64,000 nt of DNA from Streptomyces katrae (lineage in GTDB: Bacteria > Actinomycetota > Actinomycetes > Streptomycetales > Streptomycetaceae): the NCBI RefSeq assembly GCF_002028425.1, contig NZ_CP020042.1, positions 5,121,560 to 5,185,559 of the forward strand, given 5' to 3'. Shown one piece after another: positions 27,908-36,235 of this stretch. Within the stretch, counting starts at the first letter, position 1; every line of letters begins with the position of its first letter. A program made the position numbers and the translations under genes. The notes below the pieces were generated by a model that had not been told where the DNA came from, searched no databases, and was given only the letters and a program-made list of their open reading frames with translations.

Positions 27908-28903
27908 GTGAGGATCTTCGGGAAGGTACGGCATCGGCCCTCCGCCTCGTGGCGGCAGGCCACCGACCGCGCGTTCACGCTGATCGGCGACGGTCGGTAC
28001 GAGGACGCGGGTGCGCTGCTGACCAGGGCGGCGGACCTGGAGCCCTGGCTGTCCGAGTCCTGGTTCAACCTGGCCCTCCTCCACAAGTTCCGGCACGACT
28101 GGGAGCAGGCACGGGCCGCCGGCCTGCGCGCCGTGGCCCTGCTGGACCGCGAGACCGGCGCCCCGGACTGGTGGAACGTGGGCATCGCCGCGACCGCCCT
28201 CCAGGACTGGCCGCTGGCCCGCCGGGCCTGGCAGGCGTACGGGCTCAAGGTGCCCGGCGACCCGCACAGCACGGCCGGGACGGGCGAGCCCACCGGCATG
28301 GAGCTCGGCAGCGCGGCGGTGCGGCTGTCGCCCGAGGGCGAGGCCGAGGTCGTATGGGGCCGCAGGCTCGATCCAGCCCGCATGGAGGTCCTGTCCATCC
28401 CGCTGCCCTCCTCGGGACGGCGCTGGGGCGAGGTCGTCCTGCACGACGGGGTGCCGCACGGCGAGCGGGTCACCGCGGCCGGGCCCTCGTACCCGGTCTT
28501 CGACGAGATCGAGCTGTGGGCCCCCTCTCCGGTGCCGACCTGGGTGGTCCTGCTGGAGGCGGCCACCGAGGACGACCGCGACGCCCTGGAGCAGCTGGCC
28601 TCGGACGCGGGCTTCGCCGCCGAGGACTGGTCCTCGTCGGTGCGGCTGCTCTGCCGGACCTGTTCGGAGAGCTCGATGCCCAGCGGCGAGGGCAACGGCG
28701 ACCACCTCGACCCCCACGACCACAGCGAGCCCGGCCACCCCGGCCCGCTCGGCCACCGCACGGCCGGATCCGGCTCCCTGTGGGTCCCCGAGCGCGAATG
28801 CGGCATCGCCGCCCCGGCCGGACTGGTGCGCGGACTGCTCGACGGCTGGGTCGCCGACAGCCCCGACAGCCGGGAGTGGCGGGATCTCGAAGAAGTCTGC
28901 TGA
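27908..28903 (+). CDS. Tetratricopeptide-repeat protein of unknown function
   Basis: This 331-residue soluble protein has TPR-like helices in the first ~120 residues (AFTLIGDGRYEDAGALLTRA, WFNLALLHKFRHDWEQARAAG), followed by a mixed domain with no recognised motif. A His-rich loop occurs near residue 270. I chose GTG at 27908 because the conserved part begins there; ATG at 27806 adds 34 residues, and the stretch between looks as much like promoter as coding sequence. It lies 58 bp upstream of peptide deformylase, possibly in one operon. Confidence 0.72.
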   Translation: MRIFGKVRHRPSASWRQATDRAFTLIGDGRYEDAGALLTRAADLEPWLSESWFNLALLHKFRHDWEQARAAGLRAVALLDRETGAPDWWNVGIAATALQDWPLARRAWQAYGLKVPGDPHSTAGTGEPTGMELGSAAVRLSPEGEAEVVWGRRLDPARMEVLSIPLPSSGRRWGEVVLHDGVPHGERVTAAGPSYPVFDEIELWAPSPVPTWVVLLEAATEDDRDALEQLASDAGFAAEDWSSSVRLLCRTCSESSMPSGEGNGDHLDPHDHSEPGHPGPLGHRTAGSGSLWVPERECGIAAPAGLVRGLLDGWVADSPDSREWRDLEEVC

Positions 28904-28961
28904 CCCCGGGCCGTAGGCTGTACGGGCACACCACGGACTTGAGGGAAGGCGTACGGCGGAC

Positions 28962-29597
28962 ATGGCGCAGCAGGAGAACCAGGTGACCCCGATCGACGAC
29001 GAAGGCTACGTCGTGGACACCGAGGACTGTGAGGCGCGCGAGCTCGCCCACCGCGAGCGCGGTACGTCCCGTCCGATCACGGTCGTCGGCAACCCGGTCC
29101 TGCACCGCGAGTGCAAGGACGTCACCGAGTTCGGCGACGAGCTGGCGCAGCTGATCGACGACATGTTCGCCAGCCAGAAGACCGCCGAGGGCGTGGGCCT
29201 GGCCGCCAACCAGATCGGCGTGGACGCCAAGGTCTTCGTCTACGACTGCCCCGACGACGACGGCGTCCGCCACACGGGCGTCGTGGTCAACCCCAAGCTC
29301 GTCGAGCTGCCGACCGGCTCCCGCGTCCTGGACGACTCCAACGAGGGCTGCCTCTCCGTCCCCACCGCCTACGCCTCCCTGGCCCGCCCCGACTACGCCG
29401 AGGTCACCGGCCAGGACGCCCAGGGCAACCCGATCAAGGTCCGCGGCACCGGCTACTTCGCCCGCTGCCTCCAGCACGAGACCGACCACCTGTACGGCTA
29501 CCTGTACATCGACCGCCTCTCCAAGCGCGACCGCAAGGACGCCCTGCGCCAGATGGCGGAGAACACCCCGCGCTACCCGGTCGTCGCGAACGACTGA
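28962..29597 (+). CDS. def: Peptide deformylase
   Basis: The enzyme removes the formyl group from nascent N-terminal fMet. All three metal/active-site motifs are present: [10 protein letters not shown] (~77-86), EGCLSVP (~128-134) and QHETDHL (~171-177). The 211-residue protein has a ~35-residue acidic N-terminal extension typical of actinobacterial type. ATG at 28962 is given; an in-frame GTG at 28983 has a better ribosome site (AGGAG, 6 nt) and may be the real start. Confidence 0.95.
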   Translation: MAQQENQVTPIDDEGYVVDTEDCEARELAHRERGTSRPITVVGNPVLHRECKDVTEFGDELAQLIDDMFASQKTAEGVGLAANQIGVDAKVFVYDCPDDDGVRHTGVVVNPKLVELPTGSRVLDDSNEGCLSVPTAYASLARPDYAEVTGQDAQGNPIKVRGTGYFARCLQHETDHLYGYLYIDRLSKRDRKDALRQMAENTPRYPVVAND

Positions 29598-29621
29598 CCC
29601 GGCCCGCACCCCGCGGACGCA

Positions 29622-29662
29622 CGAAGGCCCCGCTCCGGAAACGCTCCGGAACGGGGCCTTCG
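29622..29662 (+). terminator. Hairpin after peptide deformylase
   Basis: CGAAGGCCCCG (29622-29632) pairs with CGGGGCCTTCG (29652-29662), 11 bp, with an internal CTCCGGAA-type repeat in the loop. The remaining 137 bp to the next gene hold no feature I can support. Confidence 0.75.
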
Positions 29663-29799
29663 CCTGTGGGGGGTGTTCCGCGTGGGTCGCGCGGTGCGGC
29701 GTGTTCGGATCCCACCACCGCCACGGCACGACGGCCAGACCTGCCGGCCCCGCATGTCAAGTCAGGGGGCGAATACCGGCCGTGGGTGCCTCCCGCCCG

Positions 29800-30765
29800 T
29801 CAGGCCGCCGCGCGCGGACCGCGGAAGGCCCGGCGGAAGGCGTTCGGGGTGGTGCCCAGGGCCCGCAGGAAGTGGTGGCGCAGGGCCGCCGCGTTGCCGA
29901 AACCGCTGCGGCCCGCGATGGCGTCGACCGTGTCGTCGGTGGACTCCAGCAACTCCTGCGCCAGCAGCACCCGCTGGCGCAGCACCCACTGGTACGGGGT
30001 CGTCCCCGTCTCCTGGAGGAAGCGGCGGGCGAAGGTGCGCGGCGACATGTGGGCCCGCTCCGCCAGCTGCTCGACGGTGATCTCCTCGTCCAGGTGCCGG
30101 GCCATCCAGCCGATCACCTCGCCCACCGTGTCGCAGCCGGTACGCGGCAGCGGCCGCTGGATGAACTGGGCCTGGCCGCCGTCCCGGTGGGGCGGGACGA
30201 CCATCCGCCGGGCGATGGTGTTGGCCACCTCGGCCCCGTGCTCCTGGCGGACCACGTGCAGGCAGGCGTCGATGCCCGAGGCCGTCCCGGCGGCGGTGAT
30301 CACCGGTCCCTCGTCCACGTAGAGAACGTCCGGGTCGACCCGGGCGGCCGGATAGCGCCGCGCCAGCGCGGGGGCGTGCATCCAGTGGGTGGTGCAGCGC
30401 CGCCCGTCCAGCAGCCCGGCCGCGCCGAGCACGAAGGCCCCGCTGCACACGCTGAGCACCCGCGCCCCCCGGTCCACGGCCCGGCGCAGGGCGTCGAGGA
30501 AGGGCTCGGGGTACTCCCGCACCGGCGCCTTGCGGTCGGCGGGCAGGCAGATCAGGTCGGCTACCTCCAGCCGCTCCAGCCCGTGGGCCGGCGCGACGGT
30601 GAAGCCGACGTCCGCCATGGTGAGCGGCCCTTCCTCGGCCGCGCACACCGCGAAGTCGTACACGGGCAGCCCCTGCTCGCTCCGGTCGATCCCGAAGACC
30701 TCGCAGAAGATCCCGAACTCGAAGGGGGCCACCCCGTCGACGAGGGCCACGGCCACGCTTTTCAT
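29800..30765 (-). CDS. nrdS: GlxA-type AraC-family regulator, NrdS
   Basis: This 321-residue protein has an N-terminal DJ-1/PfpI-like domain (KSVAVALVDGVAPFEFG, CSGAFVLGAAGLLDG) and a C-terminal AraC helix-turn-helix (PRTFARRFLQETGTTPYQWV). It follows nrdA and nrdB on the same strand. In S. coelicolor the third gene of the cobalamin-controlled class Ia operon nrdABS encodes exactly such an AraC-like protein. ATG at 30765 has AAGG 8 nt upstream. A hairpin in the 310-bp gap after nrdB may reduce its expression. Its targets are not known to me. Confidence 0.85.
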   Translation of the reverse strand: MKSVAVALVDGVAPFEFGIFCEVFGIDRSEQGLPVYDFAVCAAEEGPLTMADVGFTVAPAHGLERLEVADLICLPADRKAPVREYPEPFLDALRRAVDRGARVLSVCSGAFVLGAAGLLDGRRCTTHWMHAPALARRYPAARVDPDVLYVDEGPVITAAGTASGIDACLHVVRQEHGAEVANTIARRMVVPPHRDGGQAQFIQRPLPRTGCDTVGEVIGWMARHLDEEITVEQLAERAHMSPRTFARRFLQETGTTPYQWVLRQRVLLAQELLESTDDTVDAIAGRSGFGNAAALRHHFLRALGTTPNAFRRAFRGPRAAA

Positions 30766-30863
30766 GATCCAGCCTTCAGCATGGACCCAGTGTGGCAGTA
30801 ATTCGCTCTTCCATGACAGTCCTGCCACTGTCCGGTTCCCGCCGCCCGAGCGATCTTGGAGTC

Positions 30864-31079
30864 ATGAACACGCTCCTCGACTACCTCACCGTCCTCACCG
30901 TCGCCGCCCTCCTCCTCGCCCCTTCCCTCCACGGCCTCCTGCACGAACGCCGCATCGACCGCCAGCTCGGGCCGGAACGCCGGGAGCAGGAACGCGAAGA
31001 GCCGGGACGCGCTCACGTGTCGCGTCCCGGCTCCTCGCGCAAGGGCGGTGCCGTTCGGGTGGCAGGACTGCCGGACTAG
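30864..31079 (+). CDS. Possible small membrane protein antisense to the nrdB-nrdS gap
   Basis: The 71-residue reading frame has a hydrophobic helix at residues ~4-24 (LLDYLTVLTVAALLLAPSL) and a charged tail. GGAG lies only 2 nt before the ATG. The last third overlaps a terminator-like hairpin and the nrdB stop. It diverges from nrdS by 98 bp. It may be real, since divergent small genes next to GlxA-type regulators are frequent, but codon evidence is limited by length. Confidence 0.4.
   Translation: MNTLLDYLTVLTVAALLLAPSLHGLLHERRIDRQLGPERREQEREEPGRAHVSRPGSSRKGGAVRVAGLPD
30999..31033. terminator. Hairpin downstream of nrdB
   Basis: GAGCCGGGACGCG (30999-31011) pairs with CGCGTCCCGGCTC (31021-31033), 13 bp with a 9-nt loop, 43 bp after the nrdB stop. 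It probably attenuates read-through into nrdS. Confidence 0.65.
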
Positions 31080-32092
31080 AAGTCCTCGTCCAGGTCGACG
31101 GTGCCCTCGACGGCCACCTGGTAGGCCGACGGGCGGCGCTCGAAGAAGTTCGTCAGCTCCTGGACGCCCTGGAGCTCCATGAACGAGAACGGGTTCTGCG
31201 AGCCGTAGACCGGCGGGAAGCCGAGGCGCACCAGGCGCTGGTCGGCGACGCACTCCAGGTACTCGCGCATCGAGTCGGTGTTCATGCCCGGCAGGCCGTC
31301 ACCGCACAGGTCGCGGCCGAACTGCAGCTCCGCCTCCACGGCCTCCTTCAGCATGTCGGTGACCTGCTGCTGGAGGGCGTCGTCGAAGAGCTCCGGCTCC
31401 TCCTTGCGGACCGTGTCCACGACCTCGAAGGCGAAGTTCATGTGCATGGTCTCGTCGCGGAAGACCCAGTTGGTGCCCGTCGCCAGGCCGTGCAGCAGGC
31501 CGCGCGAGCGGAACCAGTACACGTACGCGAAGGCACCGTAGAAGAACAGGCCCTCGATGCACGCGGCGAAGCAGATCAGGTTCAGCAGGAAGCGGCGGCG
31601 GTCGGCGGCCGTCTCCAGCTGGTCGATCTTCTCGACCGAGTCCATCCACTTGAAGCAGAACTGCGCCTTCTCGCGGATCGACGGGATGTTCTCCACGGCC
31701 GCGAAAGCGGCCGCGCGGTCGTCCGGGTCGGGCAGGTAGGTGTCGAGCAGCGTCAGGTAGAACTGGACGTGCACGGCCTCCTCGAACAGCTGGCGCGACA
31801 GGTACAGGCGCGCCTCCGGGGAGTTGATGTGCTTGTACAGCGTCAGGACCAGGTTGTTCGCCACGATCGAGTCGCCCGTCGCGAAGAACGCCACCAGACG
31901 GCCGATCATGTGCTGCTCGGCCGGCGTCAGCTTCGCCAGGTCGGCGACGTCGGAGTGGAGGTCGACCTCCTCCACCGTCCAGGTGTTCTTGATCGCGTCC
32001 CGGTAGCGCTCGTAGAAGTCCGGGTAGCGCATCGGGCGGAGCGTGAGCTCGAATCCCGGGTCGAGGAGGTTCTTCTTCTCGGTGGAGCTCAT
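31076..32092 (-). CDS. nrdB: Class Ia ribonucleotide reductase beta subunit
   Basis: The R2 subunit generates the tyrosyl radical for ribonucleotide reduction. Metal ligands can be placed by alignment to E. coli NrdB: Asp in ATGDSI, EExxH in FEEAVH, Glu in IEGLFFYG, and DExxH in RDETMH. The radical Tyr is four residues after the first His (EAVHVQFY). The protein has 338 residues. Its ATG shares one base with the nrdA stop (TAATG), so the two are translationally coupled. Confidence 0.96.
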   Translation of the reverse strand: MSSTEKKNLLDPGFELTLRPMRYPDFYERYRDAIKNTWTVEEVDLHSDVADLAKLTPAEQHMIGRLVAFFATGDSIVANNLVLTLYKHINSPEARLYLSRQLFEEAVHVQFYLTLLDTYLPDPDDRAAAFAAVENIPSIREKAQFCFKWMDSVEKIDQLETAADRRRFLLNLICFAACIEGLFFYGAFAYVYWFRSRGLLHGLATGTNWVFRDETMHMNFAFEVVDTVRKEEPELFDDALQQQVTDMLKEAVEAELQFGRDLCGDGLPGMNTDSMREYLECVADQRLVRLGFPPVYGSQNPFSFMELQGVQELTNFFERRPSAYQVAVEGTVDLDEDF

Positions 32093-34482
32093 TACTGGCA
32101 GGCCTCGCAGGACTCGGGGTTCTCAAGGGAGCAGGCCAGCGCCTCGGCGTCCATCGCCTGGGGCAGCTGGGTGGGGGTGGCGGCGGCCGGGACGGCGGTG
32201 CCGGAGGCCGCGCGGGCGATCTTCGTCGCCGGGCGCGAGCGCAGGTAGTACGTGGTCTTCAGGCCCTGCTTCCAGGCGTACGCGTACATCGAGCTGAGCT
32301 TGCCGATGGTGGGCGTCTCCAGGAACAGGTTCAGCGACTGGCTCTGGTCCAGGTACGGCGTACGGGCCGCCGCCATGTCGATCAGGCCGCGCTGCGGGAT
32401 CTCCCACGCCGTGCGGTACAGCTCGCGGACCTCCGCCGGGATCCAGCCGAAGCCCTGGACGGAGCCGGAGGAGTCGCGCAGCGCCTCGCGGGTCTGCGCG
32501 TCCCAGACGCCCAGCTTCTTCAGGTCCTCCACCAGGTAGGCGTTGACCTGCAGGAACTCACCGCTGAGGGTCTCGCGCTTGAAGAGGTTGGAGACCTGCG
32601 GCTCGATGCACTCGTACACGCCCGCGATCGAGGCGATCGTCGCCGTCGGGGCGATCGCCAGGAGCAGCGAGTTGCGCATGCCGGACTTCGCGATGCGGGC
32701 GCGCAGGGCGTCCCAGCGCTCGGGCCAGTGGCGCTCGGTCTCGTAGTGGTCGGGGTGCAGGACGCCCTGGGCGGTACGGGTCTCGGCCCAGGCCGGGAGC
32801 GGTCCGCTGCGCTCGGCGAGGTCGCACGAGGCCTCGTACGCGGCGAGCATGATGCGCTCGGAGATCTGCGTGGACAGCGCCTTCGCCTCGGCGGAGTCGA
32901 AGGGCAGGCGCAGCTTGAAGAAGACGTCCTGGAGGCCCATCGCGCCCAGGCCCACCGGACGCCACTTGGCGTTGGAGCGGCCGGCCTGCTCGGTCGGGTA
33001 GAAGTTGATGTCCACCACGCGGTCGAGGAAGGTCACGGCCGTGCGGACGGTCTCGTCCAGTCGCTCCCAGTCCATCGCGCCGTCGGCGACGAAGGCGCCG
33101 AGGTTGACGGAGCCGAGGTTGCAGACGGCGGTCTCGCCGTCGTTGGTGACCTCGATGATCTCGGTGCAGAGGTTGGAGGAGTGGACCACCGTGCCCGGGA
33201 GCGCGGTCTGGTTCGCGGTCCGGTTGGAGGCGTCCTTGAACGTCATCCAGCCCTGGCCGGTCTGCGCGAGGGTGCGCATCATGCGGCCGTACAGGTCACG
33301 GGCCGGCATGGTCTTCTTGGCGAGCCCGGAGGCCTCGGCCTTGGTGTAGGCGGCGTCGAACTCCTCGCCGTAGAGGTCCACCAGTTCGGGGACGTCGGCG
33401 GGGGAGAACAGCGACCACTCGGCGTCGGCGTTCACGCGGCGCATGAACTCGTCCGGGATCCAGTGGGCGAGGTTCAGGTTGTGGGTGCGGCGCTGGTCCT
33501 CGCCGGTGTTGTCGCGGAGCTCCAGGAACTCCTCGATGTCCGCGTGCCAGGTCTCCAGGTAGACGGCGGCGGCGCCCTTGCGGCGGCCGCCCTGGTTCAC
33601 GGCGGCGACGGAGGCGTCGAGGGTCTTCAGGAACGGGACGATGCCGTTGGAGTGGCCGTTGGTGCCGCGGATCAGCGAACCGCGGGCGCGGATGCGCGAG
33701 TAGGACAGGCCGATGCCGCCGGCGTGCTTGGAGAGGCGGGCGACCTGGTGGTAGCGGTCGTAGATGGAGTCCAGCTCGTCCAGCGGGGAGTCGAGGAGGT
33801 AGCAGGAGGACATCTGCGGGTGCCGCGTGCCCGAGTTGAACAGGGTGGGGGAGGACGGCAGGTAGTCGAGGCGGCTCATCAGCCGGTACAGCGAGGCCAC
33901 TTCCTCGACGGCGCGGACGCTCTCGTCCTCCGCCAGGCCGCAGGCCACGCGCAGCATGAAGTACTGCGGGGTCTCGATCACCTGACGGGTGTGCGGGTGG
34001 CGCAGCAGGTAGCGGCTGTGCAGGGTGCGCAGGCCGAAGAAGCCGAAGCGGTCGTCGGCGCCCTCCGCGAGGGCGTGCTCGACGAGGGCGTTCAGGCGGG
34101 CGGCGTGGGTGGCGACGAACTCGGCGGTGCGGTCGGCGATCAGGCCCTCGCGGTGGCCGACGGCGACAGACTCGGCGAAGGAGGTCGAGCCCTGGCCGGC
34201 GGCCTCGTCGGCGACGGCCAGCGTGAGCAGGCGGGCGGCGAGGCGGGAGTAGGCCGGGTCCTCGGAGATCAGGCCGGCGGCGGCCTCGGTGGCCAGCCCG
34301 CGCAGCTCGGCCTCGTCGGCGGCGGAGCTGCGGCCGCGCAGGGCGGCGGCGGCGACCCGGCCGGGGTCGGTGTCGGGGAGGTCGGCCGTGAGCTCGGTGA
34401 GGATCCGCAGCAGGGCGGCCCCGGGACCTTCTGCTTCGGGGTGGTCGGACTCGGCGCGCGGTGCGGCGGGCGCGATGGTCAC
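32092..34482 (-). CDS. nrdA: Class Ia ribonucleotide reductase alpha subunit
   Basis: The R1 subunit reduces ribonucleoside diphosphates. In ~796 residues one sees the Cys pair partner in MSSCYLLDSP, the active-site SSNLCTEI, CNLGSVNL, the radical-transfer Tyr pair in KTTYYLRSR, and a C-terminal redox CEAC for thioredoxin. GTG at 34482 has GAGGGAG 9 nt upstream; the GTG at 34500 is weaker. Expression is controlled by a cobalamin riboswitch and NrdR boxes upstream, so B12-replete cells can rely on a class II enzyme elsewhere. Confidence 0.95.
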   Translation of the reverse strand: MTIAPAAPRAESDHPEAEGPGAALLRILTELTADLPDTDPGRVAAAALRGRSSAADEAELRGLATEAAAGLISEDPAYSRLAARLLTLAVADEAAGQGSTSFAESVAVGHREGLIADRTAEFVATHAARLNALVEHALAEGADDRFGFFGLRTLHSRYLLRHPHTRQVIETPQYFMLRVACGLAEDESVRAVEEVASLYRLMSRLDYLPSSPTLFNSGTRHPQMSSCYLLDSPLDELDSIYDRYHQVARLSKHAGGIGLSYSRIRARGSLIRGTNGHSNGIVPFLKTLDASVAAVNQGGRRKGAAAVYLETWHADIEEFLELRDNTGEDQRRTHNLNLAHWIPDEFMRRVNADAEWSLFSPADVPELVDLYGEEFDAAYTKAEASGLAKKTMPARDLYGRMMRTLAQTGQGWMTFKDASNRTANQTALPGTVVHSSNLCTEIIEVTNDGETAVCNLGSVNLGAFVADGAMDWERLDETVRTAVTFLDRVVDINFYPTEQAGRSNAKWRPVGLGAMGLQDVFFKLRLPFDSAEAKALSTQISERIMLAAYEASCDLAERSGPLPAWAETRTAQGVLHPDHYETERHWPERWDALRARIAKSGMRNSLLLAIAPTATIASIAGVYECIEPQVSNLFKRETLSGEFLQVNAYLVEDLKKLGVWDAQTREALRDSSGSVQGFGWIPAEVRELYRTAWEIPQRGLIDMAAARTPYLDQSQSLNLFLETPTIGKLSSMYAYAWKQGLKTTYYLRSRPATKIARAASGTAVPAAATPTQLPQAMDAEALACSLENPESCEACQ

Positions 34483-34633
34483 GGGGGAGCTCTCCCTCAC
34501 TCGGCCCGGTCATCGGCGGAGCGGGGCGCGAGCGGGCGCACGCGGGCAGGGGCCCGTCAGGGCAGCACCGCATGGCGTCCACCGGCCCAACCGCGAGGCC
34601 CGGACGAATCGACACCCCGGGTCGGTCGATCCG

Positions 34634-34745
34634 GGGGTACTGCCGGCAGGTCTTCGGACTCGCGGACACGCCGGTGGGCGTACGTCACACCGTTGCGGGA
34701 CAGTTCCGGATTCCCACCGGATTCCCCTGCGGCGGCAGCAGCCAT
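34634..34745 (-). promoter_or_regulatory. Cobalamin (adenosylcobalamin) riboswitch of nrdABS
   Basis: Read on the minus strand, the leader contains GGGAATCCGGTGGGAATCC (ending near 34711), CTGTCCCGCAACGG (~34703-34690) and GAGTCCGAAGACCTGCC (~34659-34643). These are the conserved B12-riboswitch core elements in correct order. It lies ~150 nt before nrdA. A possible expression-platform hairpin (CCCCGG/CCGGGG) follows at about 34612-34636. The Streptomyces nrdABS riboswitch is established knowledge. Confidence 0.93.
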
Positions 34746-34746
34746 G

Positions 34747-34794
34747 AGCATACATGTGGGGGCGACCCGATGCGGTAGCCCCCACATGTTGTGT
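34747..34794. promoter_or_regulatory. Tandem NrdR boxes at the nrdABS promoter
   Basis: Two ACATGT cores (34752-34757 and 34784-34789) lie within larger inverted sequences and are 32 bp centre to centre, three helical turns, the known spacing for tandem 16-bp NrdR boxes. ACATGTGGGGGC and GCCCCCACATGT also form a 12-bp inverted repeat. They sit where the minus-strand promoter must be, just upstream of the riboswitch. Confidence 0.75.
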
Positions 34795-34816
34795 CGGCTG
34801 CATGCGGAGCGTGGCG

Positions 34817-35314
34817 TCACAGCTCCAGTCGGTACGTGAGCAGCGTCAGTTGCGGGATGGGCGACCAGTCCAGTTCGGGCGTGCGGACGAAGCCGAGCCG
34901 CTCGTAGATCCGCTGGGCCCCGCGCATGGCCGGCTGGGTGGACAGCACCAGTGCGGTGACCCCCTCCAGGGCGCGGGCCCGTTCGGCACAGGCCCGTACG
35001 AGCGCCTCCCCGACGCCCTGCCCGCGCGCCTCGGCGGTCACCGCGAGCATCCGGAACTCGGCCTCGTGTGGCCCGGCGATATCCGCGAGCCGGCTCCCGG
35101 GCGGGGCGAAGGTCACCCCGCCGAGGAGCACCCCGTCGCGGACGGCGACGAGCACCTCCCCGTCGGCGGCCCGCCCGGCGACGTCGCGGAGCACGTTCAG
35201 GTAGTGGTCGTCGTCGTTGAGGTCGAGCAGCCCGTCCCCGGTGTAGGCCTGCCCGGTGATCTCCCCGAGCCGCGCGTACTCGTCTTCCCTTGCCGTCCTG
35301 ATGTCGAAGTCCAT
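34817..35314 (-). CDS. GNAT-family N-acetyltransferase
   Basis: This 165-residue GNAT fold has the acetyl-CoA pyrophosphate-binding motif ARGQGVGEALVRAC (~100-113) and the C-terminal IYERLGF. Substrate is unknown. ATG at 35314 begins the conserved beta strand (DFDIRTAREDEYARLGEI); the longer in-frame extension is antisense to the Uma2 gene and rejected. It is upstream of nrdA but separated by the nrd regulatory region, so probably an independent unit. Confidence 0.85.
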   Translation of the reverse strand: MDFDIRTAREDEYARLGEITGQAYTGDGLLDLNDDDHYLNVLRDVAGRAADGEVLVAVRDGVLLGGVTFAPPGSRLADIAGPHEAEFRMLAVTAEARGQGVGEALVRACAERARALEGVTALVLSTQPAMRGAQRIYERLGFVRTPELDWSPIPQLTLLTYRLEL

Positions 35315-35392
35315 GCCGCCGAGTGTGCCGGACGGGTGTCGGTGGTCGGCGCTATCGTCGGAGACAGCACCGTCGAGGAAGACGAGCGAGGC

Positions 35393-35977
35393 ATGACCGT
35401 GATGACAGACCAACCCCACATGCTGACTGAGGATTTTGAAGCCGTGGCGCGCATAGCGGCCCGTGAGAGGGCGGGGACACGGCTGGAGTTCATCGACGGG
35501 GTCATCAGGAGCAAGGCCATGCCAGACGGGGACCACGGGCGGATCATCCAGTGGCTGCTCAAGATCTGCATGCAGTCCCGGCCCGAGTTGTTCCTGCATC
35601 CGGGGCAGGGGATCAAGGCGGAACAGTACCGGGAGGGCCGCGCCATTCCGGACGGGGTCCTGGCGCACGAGGACGCGTTCGTCGGACAAGGCGACTGGGT
35701 CGAGCCGGATCCGATCCTCATGGCCGTCGAGGTAACCTCGTGGGACTCCGACACCCGTCGACGGGACCATGTCGAGAAGCCCCGCGCCTACGCGGAGACC
35801 GGCATCCCCGTATACCTGCTGATCGACCGGGCCAAGTGCGAGGTCTCCGTCTACAGCCAGCCCAACGGGCAGCGATACGAGAGCGTCCACGTCGTGGCGT
35901 ACGGCAAGGAGATCGAGCTGCCGGACCCCGTTGGCATCACGCTCCAGACCGAGCCCCTCAAGGACTGGGTGCGCTGA
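35393..35977 (+). CDS. Uma2 family (DUF820) restriction-endonuclease-fold protein
   Basis: This 194-residue protein has the PD-(D/E)xK layout of Uma2: PDGVLAHEDAF (~90, PD), then ILMAVEVTSWDSDTRRRD (~107, E) and KPRAYAETGIPVYLLID (K and the conserved YAETGIPVYLLID block). These are abundant in Streptomyces and cyanobacteria; biological role is unknown, with nuclease activity only inferred. ATG at 35393 follows GAGG; ATG 35402 is possible. It is a single gene ended by a very strong hairpin. Confidence 0.85.
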   Translation: MTVMTDQPHMLTEDFEAVARIAARERAGTRLEFIDGVIRSKAMPDGDHGRIIQWLLKICMQSRPELFLHPGQGIKAEQYREGRAIPDGVLAHEDAFVGQGDWVEPDPILMAVEVTSWDSDTRRRDHVEKPRAYAETGIPVYLLIDRAKCEVSVYSQPNGQRYESVHVVAYGKEIELPDPVGITLQTEPLKDWVR

Positions 35978-35990
35978 CCCCGCATACGCA

Positions 35991-36026
35991 CGAGGGGCCC
36001 CGCCGGATAACCGGCGGGGCCCCTCG
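35991..36026. terminator. 16-bp hairpin, bidirectional
   Basis: CGAGGGGCCCCGCCGG (35991-36006), loop ATAA, CCGGCGGGGCCCCTCG (36011-36026). A perfect 16-bp stem between the convergent Uma2 and YbdD-family genes. Confidence 0.85.
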
Positions 36027-36034
36027 GTAACCGC

Positions 36035-36235
36035 TCAGCAGCAGCGGAAGCCCTCCCGCGGGTCCGCCTCGCGGGCGTCCGTCCGCGCCCGTTCGAAGGC
36101 GCGGCGGGTCATGACCTCGGCCTCGGGGTCGTGGGAGCGGGCGTGGGCGACGTAGCGGTCGTACGCGGCCTCGCCGGAGAGCTCCCGTACGAAGTACCGG
36201 GCCTTCGCCAGCGCCGCCCGGACCGCGCCGCTCAT
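36035..36235 (-). CDS. YbdD/YjiX family small protein
   Basis: This 66-residue protein (KARYFVRELSGEAAYDRYVAH, ending REGFRCC) is the small partner always found downstream of CstA-type carriers. E. coli YbdD and YjiX are needed with CstA/BtsT for pyruvate uptake. Its ATG overlaps the cstA stop (ATGA), so the two are made together. Confidence 0.9.
   Translation of the reverse strand: MSGAVRAALAKARYFVRELSGEAAYDRYVAHARSHDPEAEVMTRRAFERARTDAREADPREGFRCC

Noticed and set aside
29695..29735. tRNA-like 3' fragment (TTCGGATCCCACC) before nrdS
   Set aside because: The bases resemble a T-arm, but no matching acceptor, D-arm or anticodon stem could be found upstream.
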